A stretch of DNA of 64,000 nucleotides from an uncultured Verrucomicrobiales bacterium (GCA_943789025.1 CALSSN010000014.1:1-64000), one strand, 5' to 3'; shown: positions 1 to 10,366, counted from the first letter of the stretch. Made by a program: numbers and translations. The notes: generated by a model from the sequence alone, not told the origin.

Positions 1-2
1 TG

Positions 3-938
3 CTTGTCGAGAATCTCGCGCAAGGGAGGATCGAACTCCAACAGGTCGAAATCAGCGCACGCAGCCCGGTGGCTGGCAAGGCACTGCGCGAGACGAAGCT
101 CCCCGAGCGAATCCGGGTCGCCACAATCTCTCGTGGTGATTCTCACATCGTCCCGACAGCCGCCGATGAACTGCACTCTGGCGATGTGGTCACGCTTTTC
201 GGCTCCCCGAAATCGGTCCAGGAATTCGCCAGAACCTTGACCCTCGGGAAAAATCTCGCTCGGCCCGAAGAAGGAAACGTCGTGATCCTGGGAGGCGGTC
301 AATACGGTTCTGAGCTCGCCCGTGTCCTCCAGGGAGGCAAACTCCGCATCCGAATCTTCGAAAGAGACCACTCCCGCTGTGAGAAGCTCATGCAGACATT
401 CGGCAGACAGGCTACCATCATCAATGCAGATGCTACCAATCTCAACGCTCTCAAAGAGGAACAGATAGGCGAAGCTGACTTCTTCGTGACCACCCTCGCA
501 GATGATGCAGAAAATGTCATGGCCTGCCTCCAGGCTTCCGAACTCGGAGCAAACCACAGCCTGACCCTCCTGCACCGCGCCGATTTCGCCTCCGCCATCC
601 ACCGCTTCCGTAAGCAGGTCGGGATTGACAGCGCGGTCAGTCCGCGCGAGGCCACGCTCAAAAACCTCCTCAGGTTCCTCACGGCCGATCGTTACCACAT
701 CCTCAGGTCGCTCGCTGCCGGCGAACTCATCGAATCCAGTGTAGGAAGAAATTCCGCCCTAGCCGGACAACGCGTGATCGACGTAAAGTGGCCGGATGGT
801 TCTGTCCTCGTCGGACACATCCATGATATCCATGCTGATGTGCCCACTGCTGAAACCATCCTCAGCGAAGGCGATAACATCATCGCCATCGTTTCCCACG
901 CGGCGAAACGCAAGTTCGTCAAACTCCTGGGACGCTGA
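3..938 (+). CDS. trkA: Trk system potassium transport protein TrkA (5' end outside window)
   Basis: Peripheral NAD(H)-binding regulatory subunit of the Trk potassium uptake system, which gates a TrkH/TrkG membrane channel. The reading frame is open from the first bases of the window, so the N-terminal part is missing. What remains is an RCK_C domain (about the first 75 visible residues), then a second RCK_N Rossmann domain whose nucleotide loop reads GGGQYGSELA, with the acidic strand end IFERD and the INADAT motif further on, then a last RCK_C domain ending at the TGA at 936-938. This matches the second half of the usual duplicated TrkA (about 450-460 residues). The next gene, leuS, is convergent. 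No TrkH gene is visible, but it could lie upstream of the window. Confidence 0.9.
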   Translation, partial: LVENLAQGRIELQQVEISARSPVAGKALRETKLPERIRVATISRGDSHIVPTAADELHSGDVVTLFGSPKSVQEFARTLTLGKNLARPEEGNVVILGGGQYGSELARVLQGGKLRIRIFERDHSRCEKLMQTFGRQATIINADATNLNALKEEQIGEADFFVTTLADDAENVMACLQASELGANHSLTLLHRADFASAIHRFRKQVGIDSAVSPREATLKNLLRFLTADRYHILRSLAAGELIESSVGRNSALAGQRVIDVKWPDGSVLVGHIHDIHADVPTAETILSEGDNIIAIVSHAAKRKFVKLLGR

Positions 939-960
939 TAAGCCTGAAAACGAGACTAGG

Positions 961-1010
961 GTGTCGCAACGTGTCACCCATAGGAGCTTGTGACGATGGA
1001 TCTCGGGCCT
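961..1010 (+). repeat. Short REP-like intergenic repeat, copy 1 (left arm plus core)
   Basis: Lies in the convergent gap between trkA and leuS. It begins with gtgtcgcaacgtgtca, whose exact reverse complement occurs at 10855-10870, followed by a core (tcacccataggagcttgtgacgatggat) that matches the core of copy 2 in the same orientation at about 22 of 28 positions. See the copy at 10825-10872. No ORF of substance covers it. Confidence 0.5.
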
Positions 1011-1136
1011 GCGGACGGCTTTCGGAATCCCTTACGCCACAGCCCAATTCAGAGATTTGGCTTCGCCTCTATCCGCCCATCTGCGCCTGTCGAAGCCGCC
1101 ATTTCACTCTCACTAGAAGCTCGGTTAACTCCTGCG

Positions 1137-3701
1137 TCACTCACCTGCCACGATATTGACGAGGCGACCGGGAACCACAATCACCTTGCGCACGGTGAGT
1201 CCATCGAGATGGGCTGCTGCCTTTGGCGCAGCGATCGCAACCGCCTCGATATCAGCAGACTTCATGTCCACGGCAACTTTGATCCGGTCGCGCACTTTGC
1301 CATTCACCTGCACGACCATTTCGACTTCGTCCTCTACCAGCATGGCGGGGTCGTGATCCGGCCAGTCGAGCTCACTCGCAAGATCTGCATGAGCTAGCTG
1401 CGGGAACTTTCTGCGGATCTCAAAGTAGAGCTCCTCCGCCATGTGCGGAGCATAAGGGCTGAGCAAGGCGAGGAAGGGCAGCACGGCAGAAACGGGCACC
1501 TTCGCTTCCTGGGTGAGGGCATTGGTGTAGATCATCATCTGGCTGATCGCCGTGTTGAAGCTCATCCGCTCGGTGTCAGCGGTGACCTTCTCGATTGTCT
1601 GGTGCAAGGCGCGGAGGAGATCTTTCGTGGGCTCTTCATCACCGACCTTGGCAGAGAGGCGGTAGCCGCCATCCTGCTCTTCCTCCATCACCACGCGCCA
1701 GACCCGCCCGAGAAAGCGGTAGACTCCCTCTACGCCCTTCATGCTCCAGGGTTTCACCTGCTCGAGAGGACCCATAAACATTTCGTACAAGCGCAGTGAG
1801 TCGGCACCGTATGCATCGACGACGTCATCTGGGTTGACCACGTTGCCGCGGGATTTGGACATCTTCTGTCCGTCTTCACCCATGATCAGGCCTTGATTGA
1901 CGAGGCGTTGGAATGGTTCCGGTTTCGAGAGGTGGCCGAGGTCGAAAAGTACTTTGTGCCAGAAGCGTGCATAAAGGAGGTGAAGGACTGCGTGCTCGGT
2001 TCCCCCCACGTAGAGATCGACTCCGCCGTCACCAGCACCCCCCATCCAGTAGCGCTCTGCTTCCGGCGAGATAAAGGCGCTCGGGTTCCGGGCATCGCAA
2101 TAGCGGAGATAATACCAGCAGGAGCCAGCCCACTGGGGCATCGTGTTTGTCTCCCGGCGAACACCGGCACCGCGATCGACCCAGTCGGTCGCTTTCGAAA
2201 GGAGCGGCTCGGGCGAACCACTTGGTTTGTAGTCTTCCAGCTCAGGCGCCAGCAGCGGGAGCTCGTCGTCAGGGATCGCCCGGTGGTGGCCGGCGGCGTC
2301 CCACTCGATAGGGAATGGCTCCCCCCAATAGCGCTGGCGGGAGAAAAGCCAGTCACGGAGCTTGAAATTGATCGTCTTCCGTCCGAGGCCTTGATCTTCC
2401 AGCCAGGCGGATACTTTGACTTTCGCTTCCGGTGTCGAAAGGCCGTCAAGAAAGCCGCTGTTAACCGCGGTTCCAGTGCCGGTGAACCCCTGCCAGTCCA
2501 CTCCCTCGGGAGCTTCGACAACCTGAAGAACCGGCAGGTCGTATTTTCCGGCAAACTCGAAATCCCGCTCATCATGAGCAGGCACCGCCATGATCGCTCC
2601 GGTGCCGTAGGACATCAGAACGTAATCCGCAATCCAGACAGGAATCCGCTCACCGTTGACCGGGTTGGTAGCGAAGGCACCGGTGTCGACACCGGTCTTT
2701 TTCTTGTTCAGCTCGGTCCTGTCGAGATCTGACTTCCCCGCGACCTCAGCACTGTAGGCTTCAACAGCCTGCCGCTGCGTTGCAGTGGCTATCTTCGCTA
2801 CCAGCGGGTGCTCGGGAGACAGCACCATGTAGCTCGCCCCGAAAAGAGTATCCGGTCGGGTGGTGAACACGGTGACTTGCTCTTCTCCGATCTTGAAATC
2901 GACTTCTGCGCCTTCTGACCTACCGATCCAATTTCGCTGGTGAAGCTTGATCCCTTCTGGCCAATCAAGACCTTCCAGATCATCGATAAGACGGTCTGCA
3001 TAGGCCGTGATGCGAAGCATCCATTGCTTAAGAGGACGCCTTTCAACCTGATGGCCCTTAGCTCTCCACTCTTCGACTTCCTCATTGGCCAGCACGGTTC
3101 CGAGATCAGGCGACCAGTTGACCGGTGCTTCGTCGACGTAAGCGAGGCGCACCGCATCGATTTCCTCCCGTGACCATCCTTTGGCCTCAAGCTCTGCGAT
3201 CGGTCTGGCAGATGCCACCTCATGATCGTAGTAGCTGCCATAAAGCTGGTGAAAAATCCACTGGGTCCAGCGCACGTAGTCTGGATCGGTGGTATTGACC
3301 TCTCTCTCCCAGTCGTAGGAAAACCCGAGCCGCCTAAGCTGACGGCGAAAGTTGTTCACGTTCTGCTCGGTGTTGATTCTCGGGTGCTCACCGGTCTTGA
3401 TCGCATGCTGCTCGGCAGGCAATCCGAAGGCATCCCAGCCCATCGGATGAAGCACATTGCAACCCGTCATCCGCTTGAAACGCGCCATGATGTCGGTGGC
3501 GGTATAGCCCTCGGGGTGGCCGACGTGCAAGCCCGCCCCGCTCGGATATGGGAACATATCGAGCACATAATACTTCGGACGCGCGCTCTCGAAGCCGGGA
3601 TCCCCCGGGTTCGCCGTCTTGAAGGTTTTGTTCGTTTCCCAGTAGTTCTGCCACCGGGGCTCGAACTCGTCGAAGGGAAACTGCTTTCGGCGTTCGCTCA
3701 T
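1137..3701 (-). CDS. leuS: Leucyl-tRNA synthetase
   Basis: Class I aminoacyl-tRNA synthetase that charges tRNA-Leu in the cytoplasm. The 854-residue product has the expected length. The ATP-binding HIGH-type motif is HVGH at residues 59-62 in the context [12 protein letters not shown]; the second motif KMSKSRGN lies near residue 614. The CP1 editing insertion sits between them, including a segment [12 protein letters not shown] near residue 280 that is typical of the LeuRS editing site. The start is an ATG at 3701. It is transcribed divergently from rdgB (gap 65 bp) and converges on trkA. Confidence 0.97.
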   Translation of the reverse strand: MSERRKQFPFDEFEPRWQNYWETNKTFKTANPGDPGFESARPKYYVLDMFPYPSGAGLHVGHPEGYTATDIMARFKRMTGCNVLHPMGWDAFGLPAEQHAIKTGEHPRINTEQNVNNFRRQLRRLGFSYDWEREVNTTDPDYVRWTQWIFHQLYGSYYDHEVASARPIAELEAKGWSREEIDAVRLAYVDEAPVNWSPDLGTVLANEEVEEWRAKGHQVERRPLKQWMLRITAYADRLIDDLEGLDWPEGIKLHQRNWIGRSEGAEVDFKIGEEQVTVFTTRPDTLFGASYMVLSPEHPLVAKIATATQRQAVEAYSAEVAGKSDLDRTELNKKKTGVDTGAFATNPVNGERIPVWIADYVLMSYGTGAIMAVPAHDERDFEFAGKYDLPVLQVVEAPEGVDWQGFTGTGTAVNSGFLDGLSTPEAKVKVSAWLEDQGLGRKTINFKLRDWLFSRQRYWGEPFPIEWDAAGHHRAIPDDELPLLAPELEDYKPSGSPEPLLSKATDWVDRGAGVRRETNTMPQWAGSCWYYLRYCDARNPSAFISPEAERYWMGGAGDGGVDLYVGGTEHAVLHLLYARFWHKVLFDLGHLSKPEPFQRLVNQGLIMGEDGQKMSKSRGNVVNPDDVVDAYGADSLRLYEMFMGPLEQVKPWSMKGVEGVYRFLGRVWRVVMEEEQDGGYRLSAKVGDEEPTKDLLRALHQTIEKVTADTERMSFNTAISQMMIYTNALTQEAKVPVSAVLPFLALLSPYAPHMAEELYFEIRRKFPQLAHADLASELDWPDHDPAMLVEDEVEMVVQVNGKVRDRIKVAVDMKSADIEAVAIAAPKAAAHLDGLTVRKVIVVPGRLVNIVAGE

Positions 3702-3766
3702 AGTGGCGGGAACCTAGCGGAAAAGATCTGCTGGGAAAGTAGATTCGCCGCGCTTATCGATCGGAG

Positions 3767-4372
3767 ATGAAAAAGCTCGTCATCGCTACCGGCAATGCAC
3801 ATAAGACCGGAGAGTTTTGCTCTGTTCTCGGAGCCAGCTGGGAGGTATCAGATCTTTCCGGTATCCCGAATTCTGAACAACCGGTTGAAGACGGCGACAG
3901 CTTCATCGCCAATGCCCTCATCAAGGCACGTGCCGCGGCGGCGAGATTCCCGGACTGTCATATTCTGGCTGACGACTCGGGACTCGAAGTCGATGCCCTC
4001 GGCGGGGCGCCTGGCATCTTTTCAGCCCGCTTCGCCGGCGAGAACGCATCCGACGCAGCGAACCGCCACCTGCTCGTCCAGAAGCTCACTACCGAGCACC
4101 CGGAGGCCCGCCCCTTCACGGCGCGATTCCGCTGCGCACTGGTTCTCATCCTGCCAGGTGCGACCTCTCAACCGAAGGTCTTTGAAGGCACTGTCGAAGG
4201 TCAGATTCTCGACTGCGAATCGGGCGACGGTGGCTTCGGCTACGATCCGGTCTTCCAGCCTGACGGCTACGCAGAGACCTTCGGCACGCTCAACGAGGAG
4301 GTCAAAAACACGATCAGCCACCGCGCGCGGGCACTGGAACCACTGCTGGCCTATCTCGAAAAAGAGGGCTGA
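3767..4372 (+). CDS. rdgB: XTP/dITP diphosphatase (non-canonical purine NTP pyrophosphatase, RdgB/HAM1)
   Basis: Hydrolyses dITP, XTP and related deaminated purine triphosphates to monophosphates, keeping them out of DNA and RNA. The 201-residue product is the usual size. The family signature TGNAHKTGEF is at residues 8-17 and LADDSGLEVDALGG follows in mid-protein; the C-terminal ISHRARAL segment is also typical. ATG at 3767 is preceded by a very close GGAG. The neighbour upstream is divergent leuS; the L,D-transpeptidase gene converges from the right. Confidence 0.95.
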   Translation: MKKLVIATGNAHKTGEFCSVLGASWEVSDLSGIPNSEQPVEDGDSFIANALIKARAAAARFPDCHILADDSGLEVDALGGAPGIFSARFAGENASDAANRHLLVQKLTTEHPEARPFTARFRCALVLILPGATSQPKVFEGTVEGQILDCESGDGGFGYDPVFQPDGYAETFGTLNEEVKNTISHRARALEPLLAYLEKEG

Positions 4373-4453
4373 GCAGGGGCACGGACATACTCGCTCAGGG
4401 TGGTGCCGGGAACGCGATCGATTCGGCACGGGCTCTCCCAAGTTTCCACCTTG

Positions 4454-4939
4454 TTACACAATCTCCACTGCCGTCCCCTCTGCCACCCGCCCGAAAAGGT
4501 CGACCATGTCTGCATTCTTCATCCTGACACACCCCTGACTCTCCGGGCTGCCGATCAACTCTTCGTGATTCGTTCCGTGAATGTAAATGTAGCGCTGCTT
4601 TGTGTTCGCATTCTGCTCCTCCACCCCGTGCAACCAGAGAATGCGCGTCAGAACGAGGTCCCCTTCGTCTTCCGGAGCAAGCTTACCCGGCTCCCACATT
4701 CCATCGGGCAAACGACTCCGGAAGATCGTCCGCTCCGGACTCCCCGCACCAATCATCGTGTCCACCGTAAAATGTCCCAACGGCGTCCGGTAGCTCCCCT
4801 CTTCACATCCGGGACCAAACTTTGAAGTCGACACCGGGTAACGTGCACACTCCTCGCCGTGCTCGAAAAGACGGAGATCCTGGTTCGCTAAATTGACCAC
4901 AATGCGCTGGTCGCACACATTCTTTCCTTCCGATTGCAT
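4454..4939 (-). CDS. L,D-transpeptidase (YkuD domain)
   Basis: Predicted peptidoglycan L,D-transpeptidase, acting by a catalytic cysteine to make 3-3 cross-links or attach proteins to the wall. A single YkuD domain fills the protein. The active-site block runs from HGTNHEELIG to SPESQGCVRM, with the conserved His and the catalytic Cys near residue 135. The frame extends upstream to 5005, but I prefer the ATG at 4939: the extra residues match no family sequence and the shorter start leaves a 93-bp divergent region with asd. No signal peptide is obvious from this start, so export is uncertain. A second, lipoprotein-type paralogue lies at 15869-16429. Confidence 0.85.
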   Translation of the reverse strand: MQSEGKNVCDQRIVVNLANQDLRLFEHGEECARYPVSTSKFGPGCEEGSYRTPLGHFTVDTMIGAGSPERTIFRSRLPDGMWEPGKLAPEDEGDLVLTRILWLHGVEEQNANTKQRYIYIHGTNHEELIGSPESQGCVRMKNADMVDLFGRVAEGTAVEIV

Positions 4940-5032
4940 CTCGACAAGCCAACGATAAACTCCCCACTTCCGCAAGGGGTGCTCGCACCCGATCCAGACC
5001 GACAAACTACCCAGTCAATCATCCCTGCCACC

Positions 5033-6040
5033 ATGAGAGATAGCCCACTCCACGTCGCTGTCGTCGGTGCCACCGGCGCGGTCGGTGAAGAAATCCTCCA
5101 GTGTCTCGACCAGCGGGACTTTCCGCTCACCGACCTCACCCTCCTCGCTTCCGCCCGGTCAGCCGGAAAAAACATCCACTTCCAGGGGCAGAAGATCAAA
5201 GTCAAAGAACTCACTCACGACGCTTTCGACGCGGTCGACATCGCTCTTTTCAGTGCCGGCGGCGGAATCTCTCTGGAATTCGCTCCCTCCGCCGCCGCGG
5301 CCGGCGCCACCGTCATCGACAACTCCTCCGCTTTCCGAATGGACGAAGATGTCCCGCTCGTCATCCCAGAGATCAATCCGGAGGCAGCCCGGCAAACCAC
5401 CAGAGGGATCATCGCCAACCCGAACTGCACAACCATCGTCACCTTGATGGCGCTGGCGCCGCTACACCGTGAATTCGGCTTAAAGACCCTCGTCGCATCA
5501 TCTTACCAGGCCGTCTCCGGATCCGGAGCCAAGGGGATTGCGGAACTTGAAACACAGGTCGCCGCTCTCGGCAGAGGTGAAGCGATCGAACCCGATGTCT
5601 ACCCTCACCAGATCGCATTCAATGCCATCCCGCAGGTCGAAACGATCGGCGCAAATGGCTACACCAAGGAAGAGATGAAAATGCAGAACGAAGGGCGCAA
5701 GATCCTCGGGACTGACACGCTCATCGCTTCGGTCACCTGCGTGCGGATTCCAGTGTTCCGATCCCACTCGATCAGTGTCAGTGCCGACTTCGAAAAGCAA
5801 CCATCCGTCGCGGCAGCGCGCGCTGCGATCACCGCTTTTCCAGGCGTCCAGGTCCGCGACGACCGCGAAGCCGCTCTCTACCCGACCCCACTCGATGCAA
5901 CCGGCGGGGATGACTGCCTCGTAGGACGTATTCGAGAGGACCTTGTTTTCAAGAACGGGCTCAGCCTGTGGGTCGTCGGTGACCAGGTTCGAAAAGGCGC
6001 CGCCCTCAATGCGGTGCAGATCGCCGAGCTTCTCACCTGA
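5033..6040 (+). CDS. asd: Aspartate-semialdehyde dehydrogenase
   Basis: Reduces aspartyl phosphate to aspartate semialdehyde with NADPH, the branch point to lysine/diaminopimelate, threonine and methionine. The 335-residue product has the N-terminal Rossmann loop GATGAVGEE (from residue 12) and the catalytic cysteine in NPNCTT near residue 131, followed by SGSGAKG. The frame is open further upstream to 4934, but ATG 5033 puts the dinucleotide loop at the usual distance from the N-terminus. It stands alone, divergent from an L,D-transpeptidase and ahead of the polyprenyl synthase. Confidence 0.96.
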   Translation: MRDSPLHVAVVGATGAVGEEILQCLDQRDFPLTDLTLLASARSAGKNIHFQGQKIKVKELTHDAFDAVDIALFSAGGGISLEFAPSAAAAGATVIDNSSAFRMDEDVPLVIPEINPEAARQTTRGIIANPNCTTIVTLMALAPLHREFGLKTLVASSYQAVSGSGAKGIAELETQVAALGRGEAIEPDVYPHQIAFNAIPQVETIGANGYTKEEMKMQNEGRKILGTDTLIASVTCVRIPVFRSHSISVSADFEKQPSVAAARAAITAFPGVQVRDDREAALYPTPLDATGGDDCLVGRIREDLVFKNGLSLWVVGDQVRKGAALNAVQIAELLT

Positions 6041-6111
6041 AAAATAGCGCCCGCCAATATAATTTAATTGCTCGACACCGACCGCTAAGCTGATTTCCGA
6101 AGACGCCGACC

Positions 6112-6993
6112 ATGAACCTCAAGGCTTACATTGCTCACCACCGCGCACGCGTCGATGACGCCCTCGACGCCTTGCTTCCCACAGCGGAGACGCCACCCGC
6201 GAACCTGCACAAAGCCATGCGCCACAGCATCTTCGCCGGCGGCAAAAGGCTCCGGCCGATCCTCTGTCTGGTCACCGCCGAGGGACTCGGCGAGACAGGA
6301 GATACGGCTCTTCCAGCTGCCTGTGCTCTCGAGATGCTTCATACCTTCACGCTCATCCATGATGACCTCCCGTGCATGGACGACGACGACCTCCGCCGTG
6401 GAAAGCCCACCTGCCATAAGGTCTACGGTGAAGCGGTTGCTGTGCTCGCTGGAGATGCCCTCCATGCACTCTCGTTCGAGCTTCTCTGCGACCTCCCTGA
6501 CAAAAATTCCTACTCGACCGGCGACTTCGTCCGGGAACTCGCCGTAGCTTCCGGTGGGCAGAATATCGTCGCCGGGCAAGTGCTCGACCTGGAAGGCGAA
6601 GGCCGCGACCTCACCTACAACCAGCTCCGGAACATCCACGAGCGCAAGACCGCCTCCCTTCTCGCCTGCTCGCTCCGCTTCGGCGCGATGCTTGGCGGTG
6701 CCAACCGCGACCAGCTCGAAGCCCTCACCGCTTTCGGGTGGAACCTCGGGTTGGCTTTTCAAGTCATCGATGACATCCTCGACACCACCCAAACGAGCGA
6801 AATGCTCGGCAAAACCGCAGGCAAGGATGAGGCAGTCGGAAAGGCCACCTACCCTGCGATTCTCGGCCTCGAGGCCTCGCGCGATGAAGCACGCGAACTC
6901 ACCGCGACCGCGAAAAATGCTCTCAAAAAATTCGGCACCGAAGCAGGCCGCCTCCACGAGATCGCCGACTATATGCTCGACCGCGATTACTAG
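6112..6993 (+). CDS. ispA: Polyprenyl diphosphate synthase (farnesyl/geranylgeranyl type)
   Basis: Condenses isopentenyl diphosphate with allylic diphosphates to make C15-C20 prenyl diphosphates for quinones, undecaprenyl lipid or carotenoids. The 293-residue protein carries the first aspartate-rich motif as DDLPCMDDDDLRRG near residue 84, with the two-residue insertion of bacterial FPP synthases, and the second as FQVIDDILD near residue 217. The chain length cannot be decided from sequence alone, so the symbol is by family. ATG at 6112. Downstream 226 bp contain no gene that I can support. Confidence 0.9.
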   Translation: MNLKAYIAHHRARVDDALDALLPTAETPPANLHKAMRHSIFAGGKRLRPILCLVTAEGLGETGDTALPAACALEMLHTFTLIHDDLPCMDDDDLRRGKPTCHKVYGEAVAVLAGDALHALSFELLCDLPDKNSYSTGDFVRELAVASGGQNIVAGQVLDLEGEGRDLTYNQLRNIHERKTASLLACSLRFGAMLGGANRDQLEALTAFGWNLGLAFQVIDDILDTTQTSEMLGKTAGKDEAVGKATYPAILGLEASRDEARELTATAKNALKKFGTEAGRLHEIADYMLDRDY

Positions 6994-7219
6994 GCGACGC
7001 AGGACGCATCTGCCGGGTGAGCAGGAGAAGCCGAATTTTTTGCCAGCAGCAGCCAGCACTGCGGCACGCGCTGCACGCCTTGCACCTTCCACCCCGCGCT
7101 CCACGACTCCAGTTCCTGTTCTTCTCACAGGCAGCAGTCCGCTCTCTTCTGGCGCGCTCGGCTCACGCATTCGACTCTTGTCTTCCCACCTCGAATACTG
7201 CTATCTCTAAGATGTCATT

Positions 7220-7888
7220 ATGAAGAATATTATCGCCATCGCACTCATCACAGTTTCTGGATCGATTGGTCTCTACATCTTTCTCAATTACAAAGAATGG
7301 GATGAGGCGACCCGAACTGTGGCTCCGCTTCTGATGCTTCTGCTCCTCGGTCTTTCCGGAGGTATCCTCACCTTCATGTACATCCTTCCCATTATCGGAG
7401 AGAAATTCAGCGAGATCATGTATGCCGCTGGAGGCAAGATCGAACCTGACGAAAACAGCCGCGCCATCTCGAAGATCATGCAGGGTGATTACGAGGGTGC
7501 CATCCAGGAATACCAGAAACTCGTCGAAGACAAGCCGGGCGACGTGCACCCAGTCTGGGAGATCGCCAAGCTCCATGCCGAGCGGCTCGATGACCCGGAC
7601 TCCGGCATCGCTTACCTTGAGCAAACACTCAGGGACGGCGAATGGGAACAGGAAGGTGCCTCTTTCCTCATGAACCGGCTTGCTGACCTCAACATCGAGC
7701 ACCGCGGCGACTTCGACGCCGCCCGTGCGCTTCTCACGCAGATCGTCGAGATCATGCCCAAGACCCGCTTCAGCGCTAATGCCACCCACCGGATCCGTCA
7801 GCTGGAGGAAGAAGAGGTCCAAGCCAAGCTCGCAGCGCAGCGCCAGGAACAGCAATTGCAGGAATCCGGAGAGGGTGAAGAAGTCTGA
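7220..7888 (+). CDS. Membrane-anchored TPR-like protein of unknown function
   Basis: 222 residues. Two hydrophobic helices at the N-terminus (about residues 1-22 and 32-56) would anchor it in the inner membrane. The rest is helical and contains degenerate tetratricopeptide-type units, such as GDYEGAIQEYQKLVEDKPGD followed by units beginning DDPDSGIAYLEQ and GDFDAARALLTQ. The C-terminus is a Glu/Gln-rich coiled stretch. Such proteins usually act as scaffolds; I do not recognise a named family. It ends 69 bp before comEC in the same direction, so co-transcription is possible. The start ATG directly follows an AT-rich stretch. Confidence 0.75.
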   Translation: MKNIIAIALITVSGSIGLYIFLNYKEWDEATRTVAPLLMLLLLGLSGGILTFMYILPIIGEKFSEIMYAAGGKIEPDENSRAISKIMQGDYEGAIQEYQKLVEDKPGDVHPVWEIAKLHAERLDDPDSGIAYLEQTLRDGEWEQEGASFLMNRLADLNIEHRGDFDAARALLTQIVEIMPKTRFSANATHRIRQLEEEEVQAKLAAQRQEQQLQESGEGEEV

Positions 7889-7957
7889 TCTCCTCTCCTC
7901 GGTAAGCACCGACCAGTCACGGACCGGCATCCTCCGGTCCCATTCCCTGCCAGGAGG

Positions 7958-10321
7958 ATGAGGCTCCCACGGGCACCCCTCCTCCTGCTCTCTTTTCCAG
8001 CTGCTGGCGGGATTCTCGCCGCCACAGTACTGCCCATCGTGACCGGGATCAGCCTCGGCATCGCCGGGCTCATTTCCGCCGCTCTCCTCAGAAACAAGAA
8101 AAACGATCTTCCCGCTGTCCTCGCCGTCGCCTCGTTCTTTCTCGTCCACCACAGTCTGGCCATTGCTACCCGGGAAGCCGCCCCGCGCTGGCACGAAATC
8201 TCAGCAGGAAACCGACTGCTCGCCGAGGTCACCGGTCACATCCGCAACATCACCCCACCCCAGAGAGGCACTCGTGCTCTCTGGAATTACCAGCTCGAGA
8301 CCACCGCGATCACCACTGGAGGGAGAACCTATCCCGGGCGCTGGCGGGTGCTTCTCACCTGCCCGGATCAGTCGCTCGGATTTGGCGATACCATCCGCGC
8401 CACCGGGTCATACCATCTACCACCACCACTAAGGAACCCCGGCTCCTTCGACCGTAGAGAGTGGCTCCTCGACCAGGGTTACTCCGCGGTCCTGCTCACC
8501 CGCGACGAAGTCGAACACCTCGGAATGGCGACACTCTCTGCCACCCGCCCACTGGCTGCCCTCGGCCCGCACATTACCGATCTTCGCCAGTGGCTGGCAG
8601 CTACTGTGACCCGTGGAATTGAAGACGACTCTCCGACAGCCTCAGTCATCCGCGCTGTCGTACTCGGTGACCGGAGCGGCCTCCCCCGGAATCTTGAGGA
8701 AACCTTCCAACGCAGCGGCACCATGCACTTGTTTGCCGTCAGCGGCCTTCACGTTGCCATGGTCGCCGGCCTGCTCCTCGGGGCGGGCAGACTCCTCCGC
8801 CTCCCCGGGTGGATTGCCATGCCCCTGGTCCTCACCGGGCTCATTCTCTACACCATGGCCACCGGGCTCCGTCCATCAGCCTGCCGCGCCGCCGTCATGA
8901 TCATTGCCTACTGGGCCGCCCTTTTCTTCGACCGCTCACCCTCACTCCTCAATACCCTGGGACTGGCTGCCCTCCTCTTGCTCGGGTGGAATCCGTGGGA
9001 CCTTTTTTCCATCGGATTCCAGCTCTCGTTCGCCGTCATGATCGGGATCGGCGTGTGGGGCGCACCCCTCCGCGACCGGCTGGCCATCTTCGTCGCCCCC
9101 GACCCGTTTCTCCCCCGCTCCCTGCTTTCGTCTGCCCAGCGTTGTTCCTGGAAGCTGCGCTCGATCATCTCTGACAGCCTCTCGATCTCGCTCGGCGCCT
9201 GGGGTGGCTCATGCCTCCCGGTAGCGCTCTACTTCGGGATCGTCACCCCTATCGTCGTCGTCGCCAACCTCTTCCTCATCTTCCCAGCCTTCGCCATCCT
9301 CTGGATCGCCGGGATCGCCACAGTCGCGGGCTCACTCGGGCTCGGCTGGATCGTAGTCACAGTCAACAATGCCAACTGGCTCGTGGTGAAGACCGTCACG
9401 GCTCTGGCCGCCCTCTTCGCCGGAGTCCCCGGCGGCCACATCGAACTCCCGAGTACCTCACGCATCTACGGCTCGGGAACTCTCGCCGAGATCACCGTCT
9501 TGCACATTCCTCGCGGTGGCGGAGCCTCCCACATCGCACTGCAAAACTCCCAATGGCTCGTCGACACCGGCGATACCGGGTCTTGCTACCAAGCCATTCT
9601 TCCCTTGCTTCGCGGACCGGGGAAACCGCAACTCGACGGGGTCATTCTCACCCATGGTGACTCACTCCACGCCGGCGGCCTCCCGGTCATCATGGAAAAA
9701 ATGCCTGGGGCAAGAATCTGGAGGAACCCGACGCCGAGTAATTCTCCGATCGAAACTGAAATCACTGCGGCAAGACCAGACTCCCAACTGATCTCTTCTC
9801 TCGCCGCCGGTGACCTTGTCCCGCTCGTCAGTGCAGGCGCCACCTCTCCTGAGAGCAGGGCCACCATCGAAGTCCTCTACCCTCCAGCCGAACTCCACCA
9901 ACCTCGCCTCGCCGACGACGGGTGCCTCGTGCTGCGCCTAAGCATCGACAACCGCCGCATCCTCTTCACCTCCGACTCAGGCCTGGCCGCCGAATACTGG
10001 CTGCTGGAAAACCACGACGACCTCGAGGCCGACCTTCTTGTCATGGGGCGACACTCGGCAGACTTCTGCGGTGACCTCGCCTTTCTCCGCGCCGTGAATC
10101 CGCAGGCCATCGTCGCCAGCGCCGCAAATTTCCCGGAAAACGAGAAGCTCCCACCCACCTGGCGCGCGCGAATCGAAGCTGCCGGGTTCCTGCTCCTCGA
10201 CCAGCAGCGCACCGGCGCGGTCAGCATCCAGATCCACCGCAATGGCATCCGCTGCCGGACCGTGCTCGACTCCCGCCTCATCGATCTGCCCGAACATGGT
10301 AGAAGAAGCACCAGCCGATGA
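7958..10321 (+). CDS. comEC: ComEC/Rec2 DNA uptake channel protein
   Basis: Inner-membrane channel for single-stranded DNA in natural transformation. The 787-residue protein has the full architecture: an N-terminal soluble/OB-like region between hydrophobic helices, a multi-spanning competence domain (with FAVSGLHVAMVAGL near residue 265, the family hallmark) and a C-terminal metallo-beta-lactamase-like domain from about residue 505. The metal-binding motif of that domain reads THGDSLHAGG, where the usual form is THxDxDHxGG, so one metal ligand Asp is a Leu. ATG 7958 has a GGAGG immediately before it with almost no spacer, so a slightly later start is possible. No other competence gene is nearby. 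Confidence 0.93.
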   Translation: MRLPRAPLLLLSFPAAGGILAATVLPIVTGISLGIAGLISAALLRNKKNDLPAVLAVASFFLVHHSLAIATREAAPRWHEISAGNRLLAEVTGHIRNITPPQRGTRALWNYQLETTAITTGGRTYPGRWRVLLTCPDQSLGFGDTIRATGSYHLPPPLRNPGSFDRREWLLDQGYSAVLLTRDEVEHLGMATLSATRPLAALGPHITDLRQWLAATVTRGIEDDSPTASVIRAVVLGDRSGLPRNLEETFQRSGTMHLFAVSGLHVAMVAGLLLGAGRLLRLPGWIAMPLVLTGLILYTMATGLRPSACRAAVMIIAYWAALFFDRSPSLLNTLGLAALLLLGWNPWDLFSIGFQLSFAVMIGIGVWGAPLRDRLAIFVAPDPFLPRSLLSSAQRCSWKLRSIISDSLSISLGAWGGSCLPVALYFGIVTPIVVVANLFLIFPAFAILWIAGIATVAGSLGLGWIVVTVNNANWLVVKTVTALAALFAGVPGGHIELPSTSRIYGSGTLAEITVLHIPRGGGASHIALQNSQWLVDTGDTGSCYQAILPLLRGPGKPQLDGVILTHGDSLHAGGLPVIMEKMPGARIWRNPTPSNSPIETEITAARPDSQLISSLAAGDLVPLVSAGATSPESRATIEVLYPPAELHQPRLADDGCLVLRLSIDNRRILFTSDSGLAAEYWLLENHDDLEADLLVMGRHSADFCGDLAFLRAVNPQAIVASAANFPENEKLPPTWRARIEAAGFLLLDQQRTGAVSIQIHRNGIRCRTVLDSRLIDLPEHGRRSTSR

Positions 10322-10366
10322 ATTTTCCCATGTCGCGCAGACGGAGAGATCCACACCAAAGCTAAT

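Noticed and set aside
6994-7219. Short ORFs in the 226-bp gap after the polyprenyl synthase
   Set aside because: They are low-complexity Ala/Pro/Ser frames without family likeness and overlap the start of the next gene.
7163-8232. Minus-strand ORFs opposite the TPR-like gene and comEC
   Set aside because: Shadow frames; the plus-strand proteins have recognisable domains and starts.
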